A stretch of 64,000 bases of DNA from Rhodobacteraceae bacterium UBA6796 (GCA_002452815.1 DKFM01000006.1:62001-126000); one strand, 5' to 3'; shown: positions 36,112-45,703, numbered from the stretch's first letter. A program made the numbers and translations. Notes: a model not told the origin generated them from the letters alone.

Positions 36112-36948
36112 TTACAGCGCGATGCCGCGCCGCCCCGCCAGATCGGTGAAATACTGCCAGGCCACCCGGCCCGAACGCGCCCCGCGCGTGGCCTGCCATT
36201 CGATCGCCTCGGCGCGCAGGGTTTCGGGCGCGATCTCGATGCCATAGGCCGCGCAATAGCCCGCGATCATCGCCAGGAACTGGTCCTGATCGCAGGGATG
36301 GAAGCCCAGCCACAGCCCGAAGCGATCCGAGAGCGAGACCTTCTCCTCGACCGCCTCGGAGGGGTTGATCGCGGTCGAACGTTCGTTTTCGATCATGTCG
36401 CGCGGCATCAGGTGGCGCCGGTTCGAGGTGGCGTAGAAGATCACGTTCTCGGGCCGCCCCTCGATCCCGCCATCCAGCACCGCCTTGAGCGATTTGTAAT
36501 GCTGGTCGTCATGGCTGAAGCTGAGGTCGTCGCAATACAGCACGAAGCGCTGATCCGAGGCGCGCAGATGCGCCAGCAACCGCCCGACCGTGGGCAGATC
36601 CTCGCGCGCGAGTTCCACCAGTTTCAGCGCCAGCCCCTGTTCGATGACCGCCGCATGCACAGCCTTGACCAGCGAGGATTTCCCCATGCCGCGCGCGCCC
36701 CACAGCAGCGCATTGTTCGCCGCTGCCCCACGCGCGAATTGCAGCGTATTGGCCAAGAGCGTGTCGCGCGCCCGGTCGATCCCCACCAATTGCGCCAGAT
36801 CGACCCGGTTCACCCGCGACACCGGCTCCAGCCGGTCGGGGGCGGTGTGCCACAGGAAGGCATCGGCGGCGGTGAAATCCGGGGCCGGTGCCGGCGCGGG
36901 TGCCAGCCGCTCCAGCGCGGCGGCAATGCGGATCAGCGGATCACTCAT
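36112..36948 (-). CDS. DUF815 family AAA+ ATPase
   Basis: A 278-residue P-loop ATPase. The Walker A motif is [13 protein letters not shown] (about residues 84-96), a Walker B-like LYCDDLSF follows at about 137-144, and [14 protein letters not shown] resembles sensor 1. DUF815 proteins are widespread in alphaproteobacteria without a firmly assigned role. It overlaps the tatC stop by 4 bp, so it is cotranscribed with tatABC; a role in export is only inference. Confidence 0.85.
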   Translation of the reverse strand: MSDPLIRIAAALERLAPAPAPAPDFTAADAFLWHTAPDRLEPVSRVNRVDLAQLVGIDRARDTLLANTLQFARGAAANNALLWGARGMGKSSLVKAVHAAVIEQGLALKLVELAREDLPTVGRLLAHLRASDQRFVLYCDDLSFSHDDQHYKSLKAVLDGGIEGRPENVIFYATSNRRHLMPRDMIENERSTAINPSEAVEEKVSLSDRFGLWLGFHPCDQDQFLAMIAGYCAAYGIEIAPETLRAEAIEWQATRGARSGRVAWQYFTDLAGRRGIAL

Positions 36949-37799
36949 GCCTTGCCTTCGCCCTCGTCATCTTCGAAATCCTCGTCGTCGATCCAGGTGC
37001 CCTCGGCACGCATCCGGGCTTCGCGGGTCTTTTCGATGCGTTTCACCAGCTGGATCGACACTTCATAAAGCCCGTAAACCACCGTGAACAGGATCACCTG
37101 GCTGACCACATCGGGGGGGGTGGCGACGGCGGCGACGATCAGGATCACCACAACCGCATATTTGCGCACGCTGCTCAGCCCGCGGGACGACACCAGCCCC
37201 GCCTTGCCCATCAGCGACAGCAGAACCGGCAGCTGGAAGCAGATGCCGAAGGCCATCACGAATTTGATCGTCAGCGACAGGTATTCCTGAACCGAGCCCT
37301 GGAACCCGATCGCGGCCATCTCGTTGGCGCCATTGGCCGCATCCAGCCCGCCTTGCTGGAACCCCAGAAAGAAGGCGAAGGCCAGCGGCAGGATGACGTA
37401 ATAGGCAAAGGCCGCGCCCAGAAAGAACATCACCGGCGAGGCAACGAGGAACGGCAGGAACGCGTTCTTTTCGGATTTATACAGCCCCGGCGCCACAAAC
37501 CGCCACAGCTGATAGCCGATCACCGGGAAGGACAGCGCGAAGCCACCCAGAAACGAGATGCTGATCGCAACGAAGAAACCTTCTTGCAGCTTGATCAGAT
37601 ACAGCCCGCATTGCTGGCCCCTCTCGGCCAGTGCATGACAGATCGGCTGCGTCAGAAAGTTGAACACCGGCTGCCAGAGCGCATAGCAGATCACCATCGC
37701 CACGACAAAGGCCGCCAGCGCGTAAAGAATCCGGGTGCGCAGTTCGGCCAGATGCTCGATCAGGGGCGCGGCGGTGTCGTGGATCTCGTCGGTGCTCAT
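36945..37799 (-). CDS. tatC: Sec-independent translocase TatC
   Basis: Core receptor of twin-arginine export with six membrane helices, 284 residues. Family motifs are [51 protein letters not shown] and the C-terminal [24 protein letters not shown]. It overlaps tatB by 4 bp. Tat substrates in this window include SoxB, SoxC and SoxY, which carry RR signal peptides. Confidence 0.96.
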   Translation of the reverse strand: MSTDEIHDTAAPLIEHLAELRTRILYALAAFVVAMVICYALWQPVFNFLTQPICHALAERGQQCGLYLIKLQEGFFVAISISFLGGFALSFPVIGYQLWRFVAPGLYKSEKNAFLPFLVASPVMFFLGAAFAYYVILPLAFAFFLGFQQGGLDAANGANEMAAIGFQGSVQEYLSLTIKFVMAFGICFQLPVLLSLMGKAGLVSSRGLSSVRKYAVVVILIVAAVATPPDVVSQVILFTVVYGLYEVSIQLVKRIEKTREARMRAEGTWIDDEDFEDDEGEGKA

Positions 37800-38332
37800 G
37801 CGTCACCCTTCTTGGCAGCGGTTTTGCGGCTCGTCTTGGGTTTTGCCGGATCGGCGGCCTTGGCCGCCTTCGGCTTGGCCGCGGCCTTGGGTTTCGCCGC
37901 CGGTTTGTCGGCCGTGGCCTTGGCGGGCGCCTTGGGCTTGGCCGTCTTGGCCGCAGCCTTGGGCGCCGCGGGTTCGGGGGCCAGCTCGTCCTCGGTTGCC
38001 ACCGCCGGGTCGGGGGGCGTGAACGGCTCGGGCATCTTCATCGTGCCGGGCAGCTTCGGCTCCCATTTCTCGAATTTCTCGGTGGCTTTTTCCAGCGCAT
38101 CGAGGCCAAGCGATTTCTTCGAGGTCAGGTTCTTGAGATCCTGGGCCGTCGCATCCAGCCCGGTGTCCTTGGCGGCATCCTCCATCGCACGCGAAAACTC
38201 GCGTGCCATGGATTTCGCACGCGCCGTCAGCCGCCCCAACGTGTGGAACATGCCGGGCAAATCCTTGGGCCCCACGACGATCAGCGCCACGACGCCGATC
38301 AGCAGAAGCTCGCTCCAACCGATATCGAACAT
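37796..38332 (-). CDS. tatB: Sec-independent translocase TatB
   Basis: A 178-residue single-pass protein with the N-terminal hinge [29 protein letters not shown], an amphipathic helix, and a long Lys/Ala/Pro-rich C-terminal tail (about residues 115-178) of low complexity. It forms the receptor complex with TatC. The tail's repeats of KPKA/AKAA are common in alphaproteobacterial TatB. Confidence 0.94.
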   Translation of the reverse strand: MFDIGWSELLLIGVVALIVVGPKDLPGMFHTLGRLTARAKSMAREFSRAMEDAAKDTGLDATAQDLKNLTSKKSLGLDALEKATEKFEKWEPKLPGTMKMPEPFTPPDPAVATEDELAPEPAAPKAAAKTAKPKAPAKATADKPAAKPKAAAKPKAAKAADPAKPKTSRKTAAKKGDA

Positions 38333-38377
38333 GGGATGTAAGGCCTCCTGCGCCTGTCACGCCCGGGGGCGAAAGGC

Positions 38378-38596
38378 TCAGACCTTGTCTTTGTCTTTGG
38401 CCGGATCGTTGGCGGGCGTCACGTCGGTGACGGTGGCATCCTCGATCTCCTGGGTGCCGTCCTTCACGCCTTTCTTGAAGGCGGTGATGCCCTTGCCGAC
38501 CTCGCCCATCAGCGAGGAAATCTTGCCGCGGCCGAACAGCACCAGAACCACCACCGCAATCAGAAGAAGGCCGGGAAGGCCGATATTGTTGAGCAT
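38378..38596 (-). CDS. tatA: Sec-independent translocase TatA
   Basis: A 72-residue single-pass pore-forming subunit. The transmembrane segment ([16 protein letters not shown]) is followed by the [17 protein letters not shown] amphipathic helix. The start at 38596 is used; the longer reading adds a basic non-homologous leader. It is first in the tatA-tatB-tatC-DUF815 operon on the minus strand, 45 bp before tatB. Confidence 0.94.
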   Translation of the reverse strand: MLNNIGLPGLLLIAVVVLVLFGRGKISSLMGEVGKGITAFKKGVKDGTQEIEDATVTDVTPANDPAKDKDKV

Positions 38597-38713
38597 AGTC
38601 TTCTCCTCATGGGGCGGCCCGTGCCGCGCCCGTTGTCTGGCCTTCGGTTTTAGGGGCAGCGAGACGGCAATCAAAGCCCGAATCCGGCGCGCAGGCGGGC
38701 CGGAGCGCAGATT

Positions 38714-38733
38714 ACTGACAGTTATTTGTCAGT
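38714..38733. promoter_or_regulatory. Perfect inverted repeat (operator) upstream of the short HTH regulator
   Basis: ACTGACA (38714-38720), 6-bp spacer GTTATT, TGTCAGT (38727-38733): a perfect dyad 27 bp upstream of the regulator ATG, inside its core promoter region and in the divergent space with tatA. It probably is the regulator's own operator. Confidence 0.7.
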
Positions 38734-38760
38734 TGCGCCGTGCCATGCTAGACCCGGGCC

Positions 38761-39144
38761 ATGACCCGCACCGAACGCCTGCAGAAACTGATCGAGATGA
38801 TGCGCGGCGGCGCCATGCTGCGCGCGGCCGATCTGGCCGCCGAACTGGGCGTGTCCGAGCGCACGATCTGGCGCGACATGTCGGTGCTGTCGGAATTCGG
38901 CGTGCCGGTCGTGGGCCAGCGCGGCGTGGGCTACATGCTGCGCCGGGCGGTGGCGCTGCCGCCCCTGGTGCTGAACCCCGAAGAGATCGCGGCTCTCGAA
39001 CATCTGTTGCGGCTGGCGCAGGCCCATGCCGACACCCGGATCGCGGCCGGCGCCCAGAGCCTGGCCGCCAAGATCCGCGCCGCCCTGCCCGAGCCCGCGC
39101 CGCCCGACCCCATGCCCGCTGCCCCTGCGGCACGCGACGGCTGA
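38761..39144 (+). CDS. Short YafY/DeoR-type HTH regulator lacking a WYL domain
   Basis: A 127-residue regulator with an N-terminal HTH_11 winged helix (RTERLQKLIEMMRGG, LAAELGVSERTIWRDMSVLSEFGVPV, GYMLRR). A short helical region (VLNPEEIAALEHLLRLAQ) corresponds to the linker that precedes the WYL domain in full-length YafY proteins. The C-terminus is Pro/Ala-rich and stops there, so the ligand-binding WYL domain is missing. The target is probably its own promoter. Confidence 0.82.
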   Translation: MTRTERLQKLIEMMRGGAMLRAADLAAELGVSERTIWRDMSVLSEFGVPVVGQRGVGYMLRRAVALPPLVLNPEEIAALEHLLRLAQAHADTRIAAGAQSLAAKIRAALPEPAPPDPMPAAPAARDG

Positions 39145-39204
39145 CACATGCCCCCTCTGGCCCCGGCGCGCGACCCGCGCTAGGGTCGAATGAAAGGAGC
39201 CCGG

Positions 39205-39837
39205 ATGCCGACCGCCGAATATATCACTGCCTTTGTCACGCTTTTCGTGGTCGTCGACCCGATCGGGCTGGCGCCGCTGTTCATTGCCCTCACCCAGGGA
39301 ATGAGCGCGCGGGCCCGGCTGATGGTTGGGGTGCGTGCGGTGGCGATCGGCGCGGGGTTGCTGACGCTGTTCGGCCTGTTCGGCGACAAGATCCTGCTGG
39401 GCATCGGCATCTCGATGCCCGCTTTCCGCATCGCGGGCGGCGTGCTGCTGTTCCTGACCGCGCTGGACATGCTGTTCGAACGCCGCACCGAACGGCGCGA
39501 GGGCCAGCATGCCGAACCCGAACATGACCCGTCTGTGTTTCCGCTGGCCACGCCCCTGATCGCGGGCCCGGGTGCGATGGCCACGATGATCCTGCTGGCG
39601 GGCGCGCCGGGGGCGGATGCAACCCATATCGCGCTGATCCATCTGGTGATGCTGGCGGTTCTGGGCTGCGTCTTCGCGCTGTTCCTGCTGGCCACGCCGC
39701 TGGAACGTGCCTTGGGGCGGACCGGAACGATGGTGGTCACACGCCTTCTGGGCATGCTGCTGGCCGCACTGGCGATCCAGTTCATTCTGGACGGGCTGCG
39801 TGGCGCGGGAATTTTTGCGACACTTTCCGCCGCCTGA
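39205..39837 (+). CDS. MarC-family integral membrane protein
   Basis: A 210-residue inner-membrane protein with six hydrophobic helices. Family motifs are FVVVDPIGLAPLFIALT, FRIAGGVLLFLTALDML and PLATPLIAGPGAMATMIL. The family was once tied to multiple antibiotic resistance, a role later disputed; substrate unknown. The start at 39205 follows AAGGAG at 5 bp; the ATG at 39190 overlaps that site and is rejected. Confidence 0.88.
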   Translation: MPTAEYITAFVTLFVVVDPIGLAPLFIALTQGMSARARLMVGVRAVAIGAGLLTLFGLFGDKILLGIGISMPAFRIAGGVLLFLTALDMLFERRTERREGQHAEPEHDPSVFPLATPLIAGPGAMATMILLAGAPGADATHIALIHLVMLAVLGCVFALFLLATPLERALGRTGTMVVTRLLGMLLAALAIQFILDGLRGAGIFATLSAA

Positions 39838-39885
39838 GACATTCCGCCCCTTCGCTTTTGTTCCCCCGCCCCCTACATCAGGCCC

Positions 39886-40464
39886 ATGCTTGCCGAAAAC
39901 GCCGCACGTCTGATCTATCTTGCCCTGCTGCTGGTGGCTGTGGGGGGGTATTTCGTGATCGAATTCCGCCGCCGCCCCGGGCGCACGCTGCAACAGGCGA
40001 TGCTCTGGGGGTTGATCTTTCTGGGCACGCTGGCGGCGGTCGGGCTGTGGTCCGACATCCGCCGTGAAGTCGCCCCGACGCAAGCCGTACTCAGCGCAGG
40101 CCGGATCGAGGCACCGCTGGCCCCGGACGGGCATTACTACCTGAAAGCCGAGGTGAACGGTGTGCCGGTGCGCTTCGTCGTCGACACCGGCGCGACCGAC
40201 ATCGTGCTGACGCAACGCGATGCGACGCGCGCGGGCATCGACACCGCCGGGCTGGCCTATCTGGGCGAGGCGCGCACCGCCAACGGGATCGTGCGCATCG
40301 CCCCGGTGCGGATCGACAGTTTCGCGCTCGGCCCGATTCAGGATGAAAACCTGCGCGCCGTGGTCAACGGCAGCGACATGGATACCTCGCTGATGGGGAT
40401 GACCTATCTGACCCGCTTCGCCCGGGTCGAGTTCAGCCGTGACCGGATGGTTCTGGAACGCTGA
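39886..40464 (+). CDS. Membrane-anchored retropepsin-like aspartic protease (clan AA)
   Basis: A 192-residue protein with two N-terminal transmembrane helices (about residues 8-26 and 39-55) and a periplasmic retropepsin-like domain. The catalytic Asp100 lies in FVVDTGATDIVL and the second signature is SLMGMTYLTRF. It resembles the TIGR02281 family. Substrates are unknown. A dispersed repeat follows 28 bp after the stop. Confidence 0.86.
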   Translation: MLAENAARLIYLALLLVAVGGYFVIEFRRRPGRTLQQAMLWGLIFLGTLAAVGLWSDIRREVAPTQAVLSAGRIEAPLAPDGHYYLKAEVNGVPVRFVVDTGATDIVLTQRDATRAGIDTAGLAYLGEARTANGIVRIAPVRIDSFALGPIQDENLRAVVNGSDMDTSLMGMTYLTRFARVEFSRDRMVLER

Positions 40465-40491
40465 GCGCGGGCCCCGTTTCAACCGGGAAAT

Positions 40492-40557
40492 GAGTATTTG
40501 TGCCAAGAAGAAGCCCGAAGCCCTTTCTTCTTGGCACAAATACTCCCGCCGGAGGCA
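40492..40557. repeat. Dispersed palindromic repeat, copy 6 (both arms)
   Basis: Left arm GAGTATTTGTGCCAAGAAG and right arm CTTCTTGGCACAAATACTC, perfectly inverted, with 18 bp between; the right arm continues with CCGCCGGAGGC. It occupies most of the gap between the convergent protease and corA genes. Confidence 0.88.
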
Positions 40558-40564
40558 CCCAGCC

Positions 40565-41539
40565 TTACAACCAGTCCTTCCATCGGAAAAACGCCCAGGT
40601 TCCCACCGCCGACCCCGCCATCAGCCCAAGCGCCAGCGGATAGCCCCAGGGCCAGTCGAGTTCGGGCATGAAATGGAAGTTCATCCCGTAGACCGAGGCG
40701 ATCATCGTCGGCGGCATGAACAGCGCCGCCACCACCGACACGATCCGCACGGTGGTGTTCTGCGCCAGGTTGATCATCCCCAGTGTCGCGTCGACCGAGA
40801 GCGACACGCGCGAGGACAGGAAATCGCCATGCACCGAAAGCGAGCCGATGTCGCGCATCTGGCTTTTCACGATCATCCGCAGCTCTTTCGCCTGCGGGTG
40901 GCCGGTGATGGTCTGGTCGTAAAACGACAGCGCCCGTTCAAGCGTCAGCAGTGCCAGCCGCACCCGGCCCAGCAATTCACCCTGCCGCCCGACATCTTCG
41001 AGCGCCAGCTGCAATTCCGGCGCCCCCAGCCCCTGCCCCGACAGAACCTGCGCCGAAACCCGGTCGAGCGCGCGGCCCACACCTTCCAGAAGGTCGGCCT
41101 GACGGGCGATGATTTCCTCGATCAGCCCCAGAAACACCCGTTCGGCACTGCCGCAGCCCGCAGCCGAGCGATCCGCGCGTTCGGGGAATGTCTCGAAGCT
41201 GCGCGGCGCGTGGTGGCGCACGGTGACCAGACGCCGCGCCGTCAGGATGAAGCTGACCGGCCCTGCGACATGGGCCCCGTCCGGCGTCAGCCCGGGCAGC
41301 ACCACGGTCATCACATCCGCGCCCTCTTCGCGATACAGCCGGTTCGAGATTTCGATCTCTTCCATGTCGGCCAGCGTCGGCACCTCGATCCCCAGCCGCG
41401 ACACGGCCTCGGCCTGGCTGTCGAGCGGACGATAGAGGTCGATCCAGAGCGCATGCTCCAGATCGCTGCCCGGCGTCATCGGCGTGTCCTGCCCCAGCCG
41501 TTTCAGGCCCCGGGCCCCGGAAGTGAAAGCGAAAAGCAT
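40565..41539 (-). CDS. corA: CorA-family divalent cation transporter
   Basis: A 324-residue channel with a large cytosolic N-terminal domain and two C-terminal helices. The signature YGMNF follows the first helix (MPPTMIASVYGMNFHFMPEL). It may transport Mg, Co, Ni or Zn. The start at 41539 gives the CorA-like MLFAFTSGARG; a longer reading adds 25 unrelated residues. Confidence 0.9.
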   Translation of the reverse strand: MLFAFTSGARGLKRLGQDTPMTPGSDLEHALWIDLYRPLDSQAEAVSRLGIEVPTLADMEEIEISNRLYREEGADVMTVVLPGLTPDGAHVAGPVSFILTARRLVTVRHHAPRSFETFPERADRSAAGCGSAERVFLGLIEEIIARQADLLEGVGRALDRVSAQVLSGQGLGAPELQLALEDVGRQGELLGRVRLALLTLERALSFYDQTITGHPQAKELRMIVKSQMRDIGSLSVHGDFLSSRVSLSVDATLGMINLAQNTTVRIVSVVAALFMPPTMIASVYGMNFHFMPELDWPWGYPLALGLMAGSAVGTWAFFRWKDWL

Positions 41540-41620
41540 GTGACGGACCCTCAAGGCGTTTTGCCCATCGGTAGCGGGCGCGCGCCGCTGGTCAAGCCCC
41601 CCGTTGCACGCCATGCCCGG

Positions 41621-41655
41621 AGGCGCGCCGAAATTGCCTTGGGCGCGCCTTTTTT
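41621..41655 (+). terminator. Rho-independent terminator facing the 37-codon ORF
   Basis: Stem AGGCGCGCC (41621-41629) pairs with GGCGCGCCT (41642-41650) and is followed by six T. It reads on the plus strand, where no annotated gene precedes it (corA runs the other way). It would end a transcript antisense to corA or a short RNA from about 41540-41650. Confidence 0.6.
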
Positions 41656-41705
41656 ATGCCGCATTTGCCGCCACACTCTGGTGTCAGCGGCGACGGAGAG
41701 GGTAA

Positions 41706-41819
<114 letters not shown>

Positions 41820-41911
41820 CACCCGCCCGCCGACACATTCCTTGCGCACCATGCAACGCCCCGCCCCACGGTCCGAGGCGTTTTGTCATATCTGAAGGCG
41901 TCCCCTTAATG

Positions 41912-41939
41912 AAAAACGCGCCCGCCGAAGCGGACGCGT
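41912..41939 (-). terminator. Terminator of the sox operon
   Basis: On the minus strand a 10-bp stem (ACGCGTCCGC with GCGGGCGCGT, one G-U pair) closes a TTCG tetraloop and is followed by TTTTT. It lies 30 bp beyond the soxD stop, so the operon ends after soxD and no soxEFGH follow. Confidence 0.93.
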
Positions 41940-41969
41940 GGGGAGGCAGAACGGCAATCCCTGACGGGA

Positions 41970-42611
41970 TCAGTCGTCCTGATTATCGGGCGTCACGTCC
42001 AGAACGGTGGCGTGCGCGGTGATCTCGACCGACTCCTTGCAGTTTTCCATGCAAGCCGGCTTCGAGAACTCGGGATATTCCGTCTCGGCGCGGTCATCGA
42101 CGATGAAGCCGTCCTTGTTGGGCATCTCGACGTCCAGGAAGTTCTCTTTCGTCAGGACGAAATCGTCATCCACCAGATCGTTGGAATAGAGGATATAGGC
42201 CACGATCGCATAGGTATCGTCGGCCGAGAGCGTCTGCGCGTTGCCGAAGGGCATCGAGCGGTGCGCATAATCCCACACGGTCGAAAGATAGGGCCAGTAG
42301 CTGCCCACGGTCTTCAGCGGGTCCTTGCGGTCGAGCGTGTCCATACCCCCGGCCAGTTTCGGCCAGTTGTCCACACCTTCGGCGAATTCACCGTGGCAGA
42401 CCGCGCAGTTTTCCGAAAACAGCGTCTCGCCATCGGCGACCGAGCCCGAGCCTTCGGGCAGGCCGGTGCCATCGGGGCTGACATCCAGGTTCCAGGCGTC
42501 GATTTCCTCGGGCAGCGCCGGGCGCCCGAGACCGAGTTTCTCGGCATGGGCGGGTGCGGCCAGGGGCGCGGCCAGCGCCGCCGCGATCACCAGATTACGA
42601 AACTTCGACAT
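41970..42611 (-). CDS. soxD: SoxD, single-heme short form of the sulfur dehydrogenase cytochrome c subunit
   Basis: Periplasmic c-type cytochrome that takes electrons from SoxC. The 213-residue precursor has a Sec signal peptide (about residues 1-23, ending AHA) and one heme-binding CAVCH (Cys69, Cys72, His73), with the candidate Met ligand in RSMPFGNAQ. The Paracoccus SoxD has two heme domains and is nearly twice as long; here the second is absent, and the stop is followed 30 bp later by a terminator, so it is not a frameshift. The start at 42611 overlaps soxC by 17 bp. Confidence 0.92.
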   Translation of the reverse strand: MSKFRNLVIAAALAAPLAAPAHAEKLGLGRPALPEEIDAWNLDVSPDGTGLPEGSGSVADGETLFSENCAVCHGEFAEGVDNWPKLAGGMDTLDRKDPLKTVGSYWPYLSTVWDYAHRSMPFGNAQTLSADDTYAIVAYILYSNDLVDDDFVLTKENFLDVEMPNKDGFIVDDRAETEYPEFSKPACMENCKESVEITAHATVLDVTPDNQDD

Positions 42612-43872
42612 TCTCGGCCTCCCCATTCGCCTTGACCCACCAGGTCTGGATACCGTTGTTGTGATAGACCGAGTTCTCGCCGCGCACCGCGCGCAGCTGG
42701 TTCTTGGTCGGCTGGACATAGCCCGTGTCATCGGTGGCACGCGACTGCAGCAGCATCTCTTCGCCCTGCCAGTCGATATCCAGGTAGAAGCGCGTCAGCG
42801 CCATCGCCTGCCCCGGCTGCGCCAGACGCGCCGGCTGCCAGGTCTTGCCGCCATCGAGCGAGACATCGACGCCGGTGACAGCGCCACGGCCCGACCAAGC
42901 AAGCCCGGTGATGACCAGCGGGCCCTTGCCGTGCTTGATCGGCATTTGCGGGCTGGGCGAGGTGATGACCGACTTGCAGTCCATCACCCAGGTCCATTTC
43001 CGCGAGATGCCGTTTTCCAGCGTGTCGGTGTATTTCGAGGTTTCCTCGCGGCTTTCGACCGGGCCTTCCGTGACTTCGACGCGGCGCAGCCACTTGATCC
43101 ACATGTTGCCTTCCCAGCCGGGAACGCACAGACGGACCGGATAGCCGTGCTCCTTGCGCAGCGCCTCGCCATTGGCCTTGAACGCGACCAGCACGTCATC
43201 GAGCGCTTTCTCGATCGGCATCGAGCGACCGTTCGAGCTGGCATCCGCGCCCTCGACATAGACCCATTTGCCTTCGGGTTTGACACCGGCCTCTTCCAGC
43301 AGGGTGCGCAGGGTCACGCCGGTATATTCCATGTTGTGGATCATACCCTGGGTGAACTGCACGCCGTTCAGCTGCGCGCCCGCCCATTCCATGCCCGAGT
43401 TCGCGGCGCATTCCAGGAAATAGGTGCGGTTGACGCGCGGGAAGCGTTCCAGATCCTCGTAGGTGAAGACCAGCGGCTGATCGACCAGACCGTGAATCAT
43501 CAGCCGGTAGTCTTCCTTGCGCAGCTCGATCGCGCCCGAGTGGTGGCGCTCGAACGCGCAACCCTGCGGGGTGATCGTGCCGTCGAGCGCATGGATCGGC
43601 GTGAAGTTGATCGAGGAAATCACATCCGCGGTCAGCCAGCCGACATTGCGGCGCACCACGTCGGATTCAAATTCGATCGGCATGCCATAGGGGTTGGCGT
43701 CCACGCCATCGCCCCAGCCCTGCGCCCAGGGTTGCACTTCGGTGATCAGCGGATCGGCCTCTTGCGCCCGCGCGGCCCCTGCACCCGCAGCCAGCGCACC
43801 GGCGGCCGCGCCTGCGCGCAGGAAGTTGCGGCGATTGAGCGAAACCGCGCTGTCGCGTTCCTTCTCGTCCAT
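42595..43872 (-). CDS. soxC: SoxC, molybdenum subunit of sulfane dehydrogenase
   Basis: Periplasmic molybdoprotein of the sulfite oxidase family; with SoxD it oxidises the sulfane sulfur on SoxY, releasing six electrons. The Tat signal SLNRRNFLRAG (about residues 11-21) is visible. The molybdenum-ligand cysteine is Cys155 in YFLECAANSG. The dimerisation domain (about residues 300-425) shows SGRGAVTGVDVSLDGGKTW. The length of 425 residues is standard. It lies between soxB (39-bp gap) and soxD (overlap). Confidence 0.96.
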   Translation of the reverse strand: MDEKERDSAVSLNRRNFLRAGAAAGALAAGAGAARAQEADPLITEVQPWAQGWGDGVDANPYGMPIEFESDVVRRNVGWLTADVISSINFTPIHALDGTITPQGCAFERHHSGAIELRKEDYRLMIHGLVDQPLVFTYEDLERFPRVNRTYFLECAANSGMEWAGAQLNGVQFTQGMIHNMEYTGVTLRTLLEEAGVKPEGKWVYVEGADASSNGRSMPIEKALDDVLVAFKANGEALRKEHGYPVRLCVPGWEGNMWIKWLRRVEVTEGPVESREETSKYTDTLENGISRKWTWVMDCKSVITSPSPQMPIKHGKGPLVITGLAWSGRGAVTGVDVSLDGGKTWQPARLAQPGQAMALTRFYLDIDWQGEEMLLQSRATDDTGYVQPTKNQLRAVRGENSVYHNNGIQTWWVKANGEAENVEVS

Positions 43873-43911
43873 CGTCTTCTCCTTTTAACTCAAACCCTTG
43901 CGGGATGTTCC

Positions 43912-45603
43912 TCAGGCGCCGGTCACGACCACCGACTCGTTCGGGGTCAGTTTCACGGTGCCGGTTTTCTTCAGGTGGCTTTCGATCACGTCCCAGATCT
44001 GCGGCCCTTCGGTGCCCTCGTTGACCGAGGCCCAGCCGGCCACGACGTACGACCGGGCCGGGTCGATTTCAGAGCCGTCTTTCAGCAGCGTGATGTTGGA
44101 AATCCGCTCGCCGATCGGTTTCGAAACGTCGATGTGATAGCCAAGGCCGCCCACGCGCACCATGTCCCCGCCCTGCTGATAGTAGGGGTCGGTGTTGAAG
44201 ATGTTGTCGGCGACATCTTCCAGGATCATGTTGATCGTCTCGCCGGTCATCTCGGTGCGGTAGCACTGGCCATAGGTCATCGAGGTGGCGTTGTGGATGT
44301 CTTCGCGGGTGATGTTGTCACCCGGCAGCAGCGTGGTGCCCCAACGCACGCCCGGGCTCATCGCGATTTCCGCGTCGCGTTCGGACAGGATCGCTTCGCA
44401 GATCAGGTCATCCCAGGTGCCGTTGAAGTTGCCGCGACGGTAAAGCAGGCTTTCGGTCTGGCCCACGACCTCTTCCAGCTCGGCCTTGAAGGGCGCGCGC
44501 TCGTTGTCGATCAGCGCGGCCATGTCGGCGTCGGGGGTGATGACATCCGAGAAGATCGGGATCAGCTTGTGACGGAAGCCCATCATCCGGCCGTCGCGCA
44601 CGTCCAGATCGACGCGGCTGACGAATTTGCCGTTCGAGCCCGAGGCGATCAGGATCGTGTCACCCACCACGACCGGCTCGGGCACCGCATCATGGGTGTG
44701 GCCGGTCAGGATCACGTCGATGCCCTTCACGCGCGAAATCATCTTGCGGTCCACGTCGAAGCCGTTGTGCGACAGGCACACGACCAGATCGACGCCCTCG
44801 GCGCGAACTTCGTCGACCACGGCCTGCATGCGTTCTTCGCGGATGCCGAAGCTGAAATCAGGGAACATCCATTTCGGGTTGGCGATCGGCATGTAGGGGA
44901 AGGCCTGACCGATCACCGCCACGCGCACGCCGCCGGTTTCAAAGATCTTGTAGGGCTCGAACGCGGGTTCGTCCCATTCCACGTCGAAGATGTTCGCGCC
45001 CAGGAAGGGGAAGGGGAGCGTGTCGACGATTTCCTTCACCCGGTCCTGACCGAAGGTCCATTCCCAGTGCGAGGTCATCGCATCGGTGCCAAGCGCGTTC
45101 ATGATGTTGACCATGTCCTGACCCTTGGTCTTGAACGAGGTCATCGAGCCGTGCCAGGTGTCGCCGCCATCCAGCAGCAGGGCCTCGGGGCGCTCGGCGC
45201 GGATCGACTTGACCACCGTCGCAACCCGGTCAAGCCCGCCCATCTTGCCATAGGATTTGGCCAGATCGGTGAAGTTCTCATAGGTCAGCGCATAGGCCTC
45301 GGGGCTGTCCGGCGTGATCTTGAACATGTCGAGGAATTCTTTGCCCACGACATGCGGCGGACGGCCCTTGGCCTCGCCCACGCCGAGGTTGATCTCGGGC
45401 TCGCGGAAATAGATCGGCTTGGCCTGCGCGTGAATGTCGGTGATGTGGATCAGCGTGACATTGCCGAAGGCGTCGAATTGCAGCAGCTGGTCCTGCGTCA
45501 GCGATTGCTGCGCCATGGCCCGCGACCAGCGCGACAGGCCCGAAGTGCCAAGGATGGTCGAGGCCGCAAGGCTCGCCTGAATGAACTCCCGCCGGGAAAT
45601 CAT
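43912..45603 (-). CDS. soxB: SoxB, dimanganese sulfate thiohydrolase
   Basis: Periplasmic enzyme that hydrolyses sulfate from thiocysteine-S-sulfate on SoxY. The Tat signal is MISRREFIQAS. The 5'-nucleotidase-like metallophosphatase motifs are DIHAQ (Asp56, His58), GGDTWHGS, TSHWEWTFG, LSHNGFD and LTGHTHDAVPEP. At 563 residues it matches the family. The start at 45603 gives the Tat signal. Upstream, on its 5' side, an internal terminator and an AT-rich stretch separate it from soxA, so it may have its own promoter. Confidence 0.96.
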   Translation of the reverse strand: MISRREFIQASLAASTILGTSGLSRWSRAMAQQSLTQDQLLQFDAFGNVTLIHITDIHAQAKPIYFREPEINLGVGEAKGRPPHVVGKEFLDMFKITPDSPEAYALTYENFTDLAKSYGKMGGLDRVATVVKSIRAERPEALLLDGGDTWHGSMTSFKTKGQDMVNIMNALGTDAMTSHWEWTFGQDRVKEIVDTLPFPFLGANIFDVEWDEPAFEPYKIFETGGVRVAVIGQAFPYMPIANPKWMFPDFSFGIREERMQAVVDEVRAEGVDLVVCLSHNGFDVDRKMISRVKGIDVILTGHTHDAVPEPVVVGDTILIASGSNGKFVSRVDLDVRDGRMMGFRHKLIPIFSDVITPDADMAALIDNERAPFKAELEEVVGQTESLLYRRGNFNGTWDDLICEAILSERDAEIAMSPGVRWGTTLLPGDNITREDIHNATSMTYGQCYRTEMTGETINMILEDVADNIFNTDPYYQQGGDMVRVGGLGYHIDVSKPIGERISNITLLKDGSEIDPARSYVVAGWASVNEGTEGPQIWDVIESHLKKTGTVKLTPNESVVVTGA

Positions 45604-45703
45604 ATGGTTTTCTCCTCTTTGCCCGGCCTGCCCGGGGTGGTTTGCATTCGTAAATTGACTAACGAATTCAAACAGATAGTGAATATTGAATATGTTCAGA
45701 TAG

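Noticed and set aside
41820..41969. Possible remnant of the missing SoxD second heme domain or of soxE downstream of soxD
   Set aside because: Only 30 bp separate the soxD stop from a strong terminator, and no CxxCH or Sox-like frame is present in this stretch.
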